DNA from: Amycolatopsis rubida
GTDB lineage: Bacteria; Actinomycetota; Actinomycetes; Mycobacteriales; Pseudonocardiaceae
DNA: 64,000 nt
Reading direction: 5' to 3'
Assembly: GCF_900115345.1 (NCBI RefSeq)
Contig: NZ_FOWC01000006.1
Location: 434,001 to 498,000 of the forward strand
Below the pieces are notes generated by a model that ran no database searches, was not told the origin of the DNA, and saw only the letters and a program-made list of their open reading frames with translations. This document shows positions 62,446 through 64,000 of this stretch, piece after piece (within the stretch, counting starts at the first letter, position 1; each line of letters opens with the position of its first letter). Made by a program: the position numbers and the translations under genes.

Positions 62446-63342
62446 TCAGCTGCCCAGTTCCTCGCGCAGCCAGGGCAGTGCGTTGAGCAGCGCGGTGATC
62501 CCGGGCCGGTCGGCGTTGGCCGCGAGGTAGACGAATCGCAGCTCGACGCTCCACAGCGGAAGGCGGACCGGCAGGAGCTGGATCTGCCCGGCGCGCAGGG
62601 AATCCCGCGCGGCGAACCGGGGGATCACCGCGACATGGTCGGAGCGCAGCGCGATCGAGAGGGCGGTTTCGGGTGAGCCGGTGGTGTGGACCGGCTCGTC
62701 CCGTCGTCTCTGGGGATGATCGAAGGCGGCGGCGAGGGGTTCGCCCTCGGCGTCCCAGTGGTACACGACGAGCTTCGCGCGGACCAGATCGTCGGGGTGC
62801 AGTTCGCCCGCGTCGCACAGCTCGTGGCCGGTGCGGCAGACGGCCACCATCGGGGAGGCACCCAGCCGTTCCGAGCGCAGCGAGCCCGTGGCGACCTGGG
62901 TCAGGAGAAAGCCGCCGTGCGCGCTGCCGTCCCGCACCTGCTCGACCACCTCCCGGCTGTGCGCGACCCGTCCGTGCGCGGCGACCGGCAGCCCGTCGAG
63001 TGCGCGGAAGACGAGCGGGAAGACGGTTGCGGCGAAGCTGTTCGGGGCGGCGAGCACCAGCCGTTCCGGGGTGCCGGTGTCGAGCCCGCGCACGGCTTCG
63101 TCCAGCAGGTCCAGGCACCGCCGCGCGTAGCCGGCCAGCCGCTGTCCCGCGGGGGTGAGCGTGCTGCCGCGCGCGCCGCGCACGAACAGCGTCGTGCCCA
63201 GCCGCCGTTCCAGCGCGGCGATCCGGTTGCTCACCGACGGCGCGGCGACGCGAAGCTCGGCGGCGGCGGCGCTGAAACTGCCGAGCCGGGCGATCGCGGC
63301 GAAGACCTCGAGGTCCATGGTTTCCAGCTGCGGCGCGGACAT
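62446..63342 (-). CDS. LysR-family regulator
   Basis: 298 residues. Helix-turn-helix SFSAAAAELRVAAPSVSNRI with ALERRLGTTLFVRGARGSTL; effector domain AAPNSFAATVFPLVFRAL, GSAHGGFLLTQVATGS. Divergent over 160 bp from the solute-binding lipoprotein gene that runs off the window, so it may regulate that importer. Confidence 0.9.
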   Translation of the reverse strand: MSAPQLETMDLEVFAAIARLGSFSAAAAELRVAAPSVSNRIAALERRLGTTLFVRGARGSTLTPAGQRLAGYARRCLDLLDEAVRGLDTGTPERLVLAAPNSFAATVFPLVFRALDGLPVAAHGRVAHSREVVEQVRDGSAHGGFLLTQVATGSLRSERLGASPMVAVCRTGHELCDAGELHPDDLVRAKLVVYHWDAEGEPLAAAFDHPQRRRDEPVHTTGSPETALSIALRSDHVAVIPRFAARDSLRAGQIQLLPVRLPLWSVELRFVYLAANADRPGITALLNALPWLREELGS

Positions 63343-63502
63343 AGCCGCAGCTTAACGCTAGCGGTAGCAGGATTCGGTCTACCGAAATGCTGGTGGCTCG
63401 CCGAAGCTGTGGTGGCACCAGGCGGCCCGGACCGCTGACCGAGAAATCCCGAAAGGACAACGGCTGCGACGAGTTCCTCTTCACCAGGCAGGAGGCATTG
63501 CG

Positions 63503-64000
63503 ATGAGAACACTGCTGCGACCCGCGCCAGCGCGGAGAACACTCGCTGCCGGGGTGGTGTGCGCGTGCTTGGCCGCCGCGTGCGCCAATCCGGACGACGG
63601 CGCCGAAGGCTCGGTCGGACAGCACACCCAGGACCTCCTTTCCGGGGTGGTCCGCGATCCGGCGATCGCGGCGATGGTCCCGCCGGACATCGCCCGGCGG
63701 GGTTCGGTCGCCGCGGCGGTGAACCCGTCCTCGCCCCCGGTGAAGTTCATCGACGGCAGCGGCCGGATCACCGGGTTCACGCCCCAGCTGGTGGCGGCCG
63801 CGGGCAAGATGATGGGACTGGACGTCACGATGCAGCAGACGTCGTTCGACGCGCTGATCCCCGGGCTGGAAGCCGGGCGGTTCGACCTCGTCCTGTCCAT
63901 CAACGACCTCGCCTCGCGCCGGGAGAAGACCGACTTCATCGACTACCTCCAGACCGGCACCGCCATCCTCGGCTCCGCCGGACTGCCGCGGGACAAGCTC
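63503..64000 (+). CDS. Solute-binding lipoprotein, amino-acid ABC type (3' end outside window)
   Basis: Visible 166 residues: lipoprotein signal MRTLLRPAPARRTLAAGVV ending in lipobox LAAAC (Cys27), then a family 3 solute-binding domain with SPPVKFIDGSGRITGFTPQL and SFDALIPGLEAGRFDLVLSI. ATG with GGAGG. The permease and ATPase should lie downstream of the window. Divergent LysR upstream. Confidence 0.85.
   Translation, partial: MRTLLRPAPARRTLAAGVVCACLAAACANPDDGAEGSVGQHTQDLLSGVVRDPAIAAMVPPDIARRGSVAAAVNPSSPPVKFIDGSGRITGFTPQLVAAAGKMMGLDVTMQQTSFDALIPGLEAGRFDLVLSINDLASRREKTDFIDYLQTGTAILGSAGLPRDKL

Noticed and set aside
1..64000. CRISPR arrays, rRNA genes, prophage or integrative element ends
   Set aside because: No regularly spaced repeats, no rRNA sequence and no integrase or att-like direct repeats were seen.

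Overview
The window is GC-rich (roughly 70%) with GC-rich third codon positions, frequent GTG/TTG starts, ATGA/GTGA stop-start overlaps, many multi-pass catabolic enzymes, actinomycete secreted proteases and a LAL-type LuxR regulator. This suggests an actinomycete chromosome, most plausibly Pseudonocardiaceae (Amycolatopsis-like). That is an inference from style and gene content, because no rRNA or marker gene is present. The content is accessory: intact catabolic or transport modules alternate with islands of decayed genes and transposase scraps.

Layout. 1-5.7 kb: a UgpABCE-type ABC importer operon (ATPase, lipoprotein receptor, two permeases) with a tyrosine-phosphatase-fold protein and a CpdA/GpdQ-like metallophosphoesterase embedded in it, suggesting uptake and dephosphorylation of a phosphoester. 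5.7-9.4 kb: an IS3 remnant, a lipoprotein, a cyclase-family hydrolase and an MFS transporter. 9.8-18.8 kb: a regulator with two fused TetR units, then an acyl-CoA pathway (crotonase, CoA ligase, acyl-CoA dehydrogenase, two-subunit family I CoA-transferase/IpdAB-like enzyme, three SDRs) resembling the logic of actinobacterial ring-cleavage/beta-oxidation pathways. 18.8-20 kb: debris (VOC and IS256 fragments). 20-25.7 kb: a sedolisin, a trypsin-like protease and a large ATP-binding LuxR regulator. 25.9-33.9 kb: an intact GMC oxidoreductase / aldehyde dehydrogenase / LLM flavoenzyme / SnoaL cassette flanked by pseudogenes (multicopper oxidase, LysR, SDR, methyltransferase).

33.9-36.9 kb: a membrane protein divergent from a NarL-type two-component pair. 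37.9-43.2 kb: an FAD aromatic hydroxylase with its MarR, a LysR, and a Baeyer-Villiger-type monooxygenase. 43.4-46 kb: a dense debris field that includes a SUKH-4-like immunity gene, a truncated secreted protein, a broken DUF1508 gene, a truncated peptidase and IS3 fragments. 46.4-49.6 kb: a giant secreted subtilase that has lost the segment carrying its catalytic serine. 50-58.4 kb: a complete trans-4-hydroxyproline catabolic operon (D-Hyp dehydrogenase in three subunits, deaminase, epimerase, amino-acid permease, ketoglutarate-semialdehyde dehydrogenase) with an XRE-cupin regulator and three matching 22-bp palindromic operators. 59-64 kb: a quinone-reductase-like gene with divergent MarR and repeated operator, more debris, a LysR, and the start of an amino-acid-type solute-binding lipoprotein that runs off the window.

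The most informative observations are the hydroxyproline regulon with its operators, the catalytically dead subtilase, the tandem TetR fusion beside the IpdAB-like pathway, the phosphatase-bearing ABC operon, and the debris islands with related IS3 remnants 40 kb apart.
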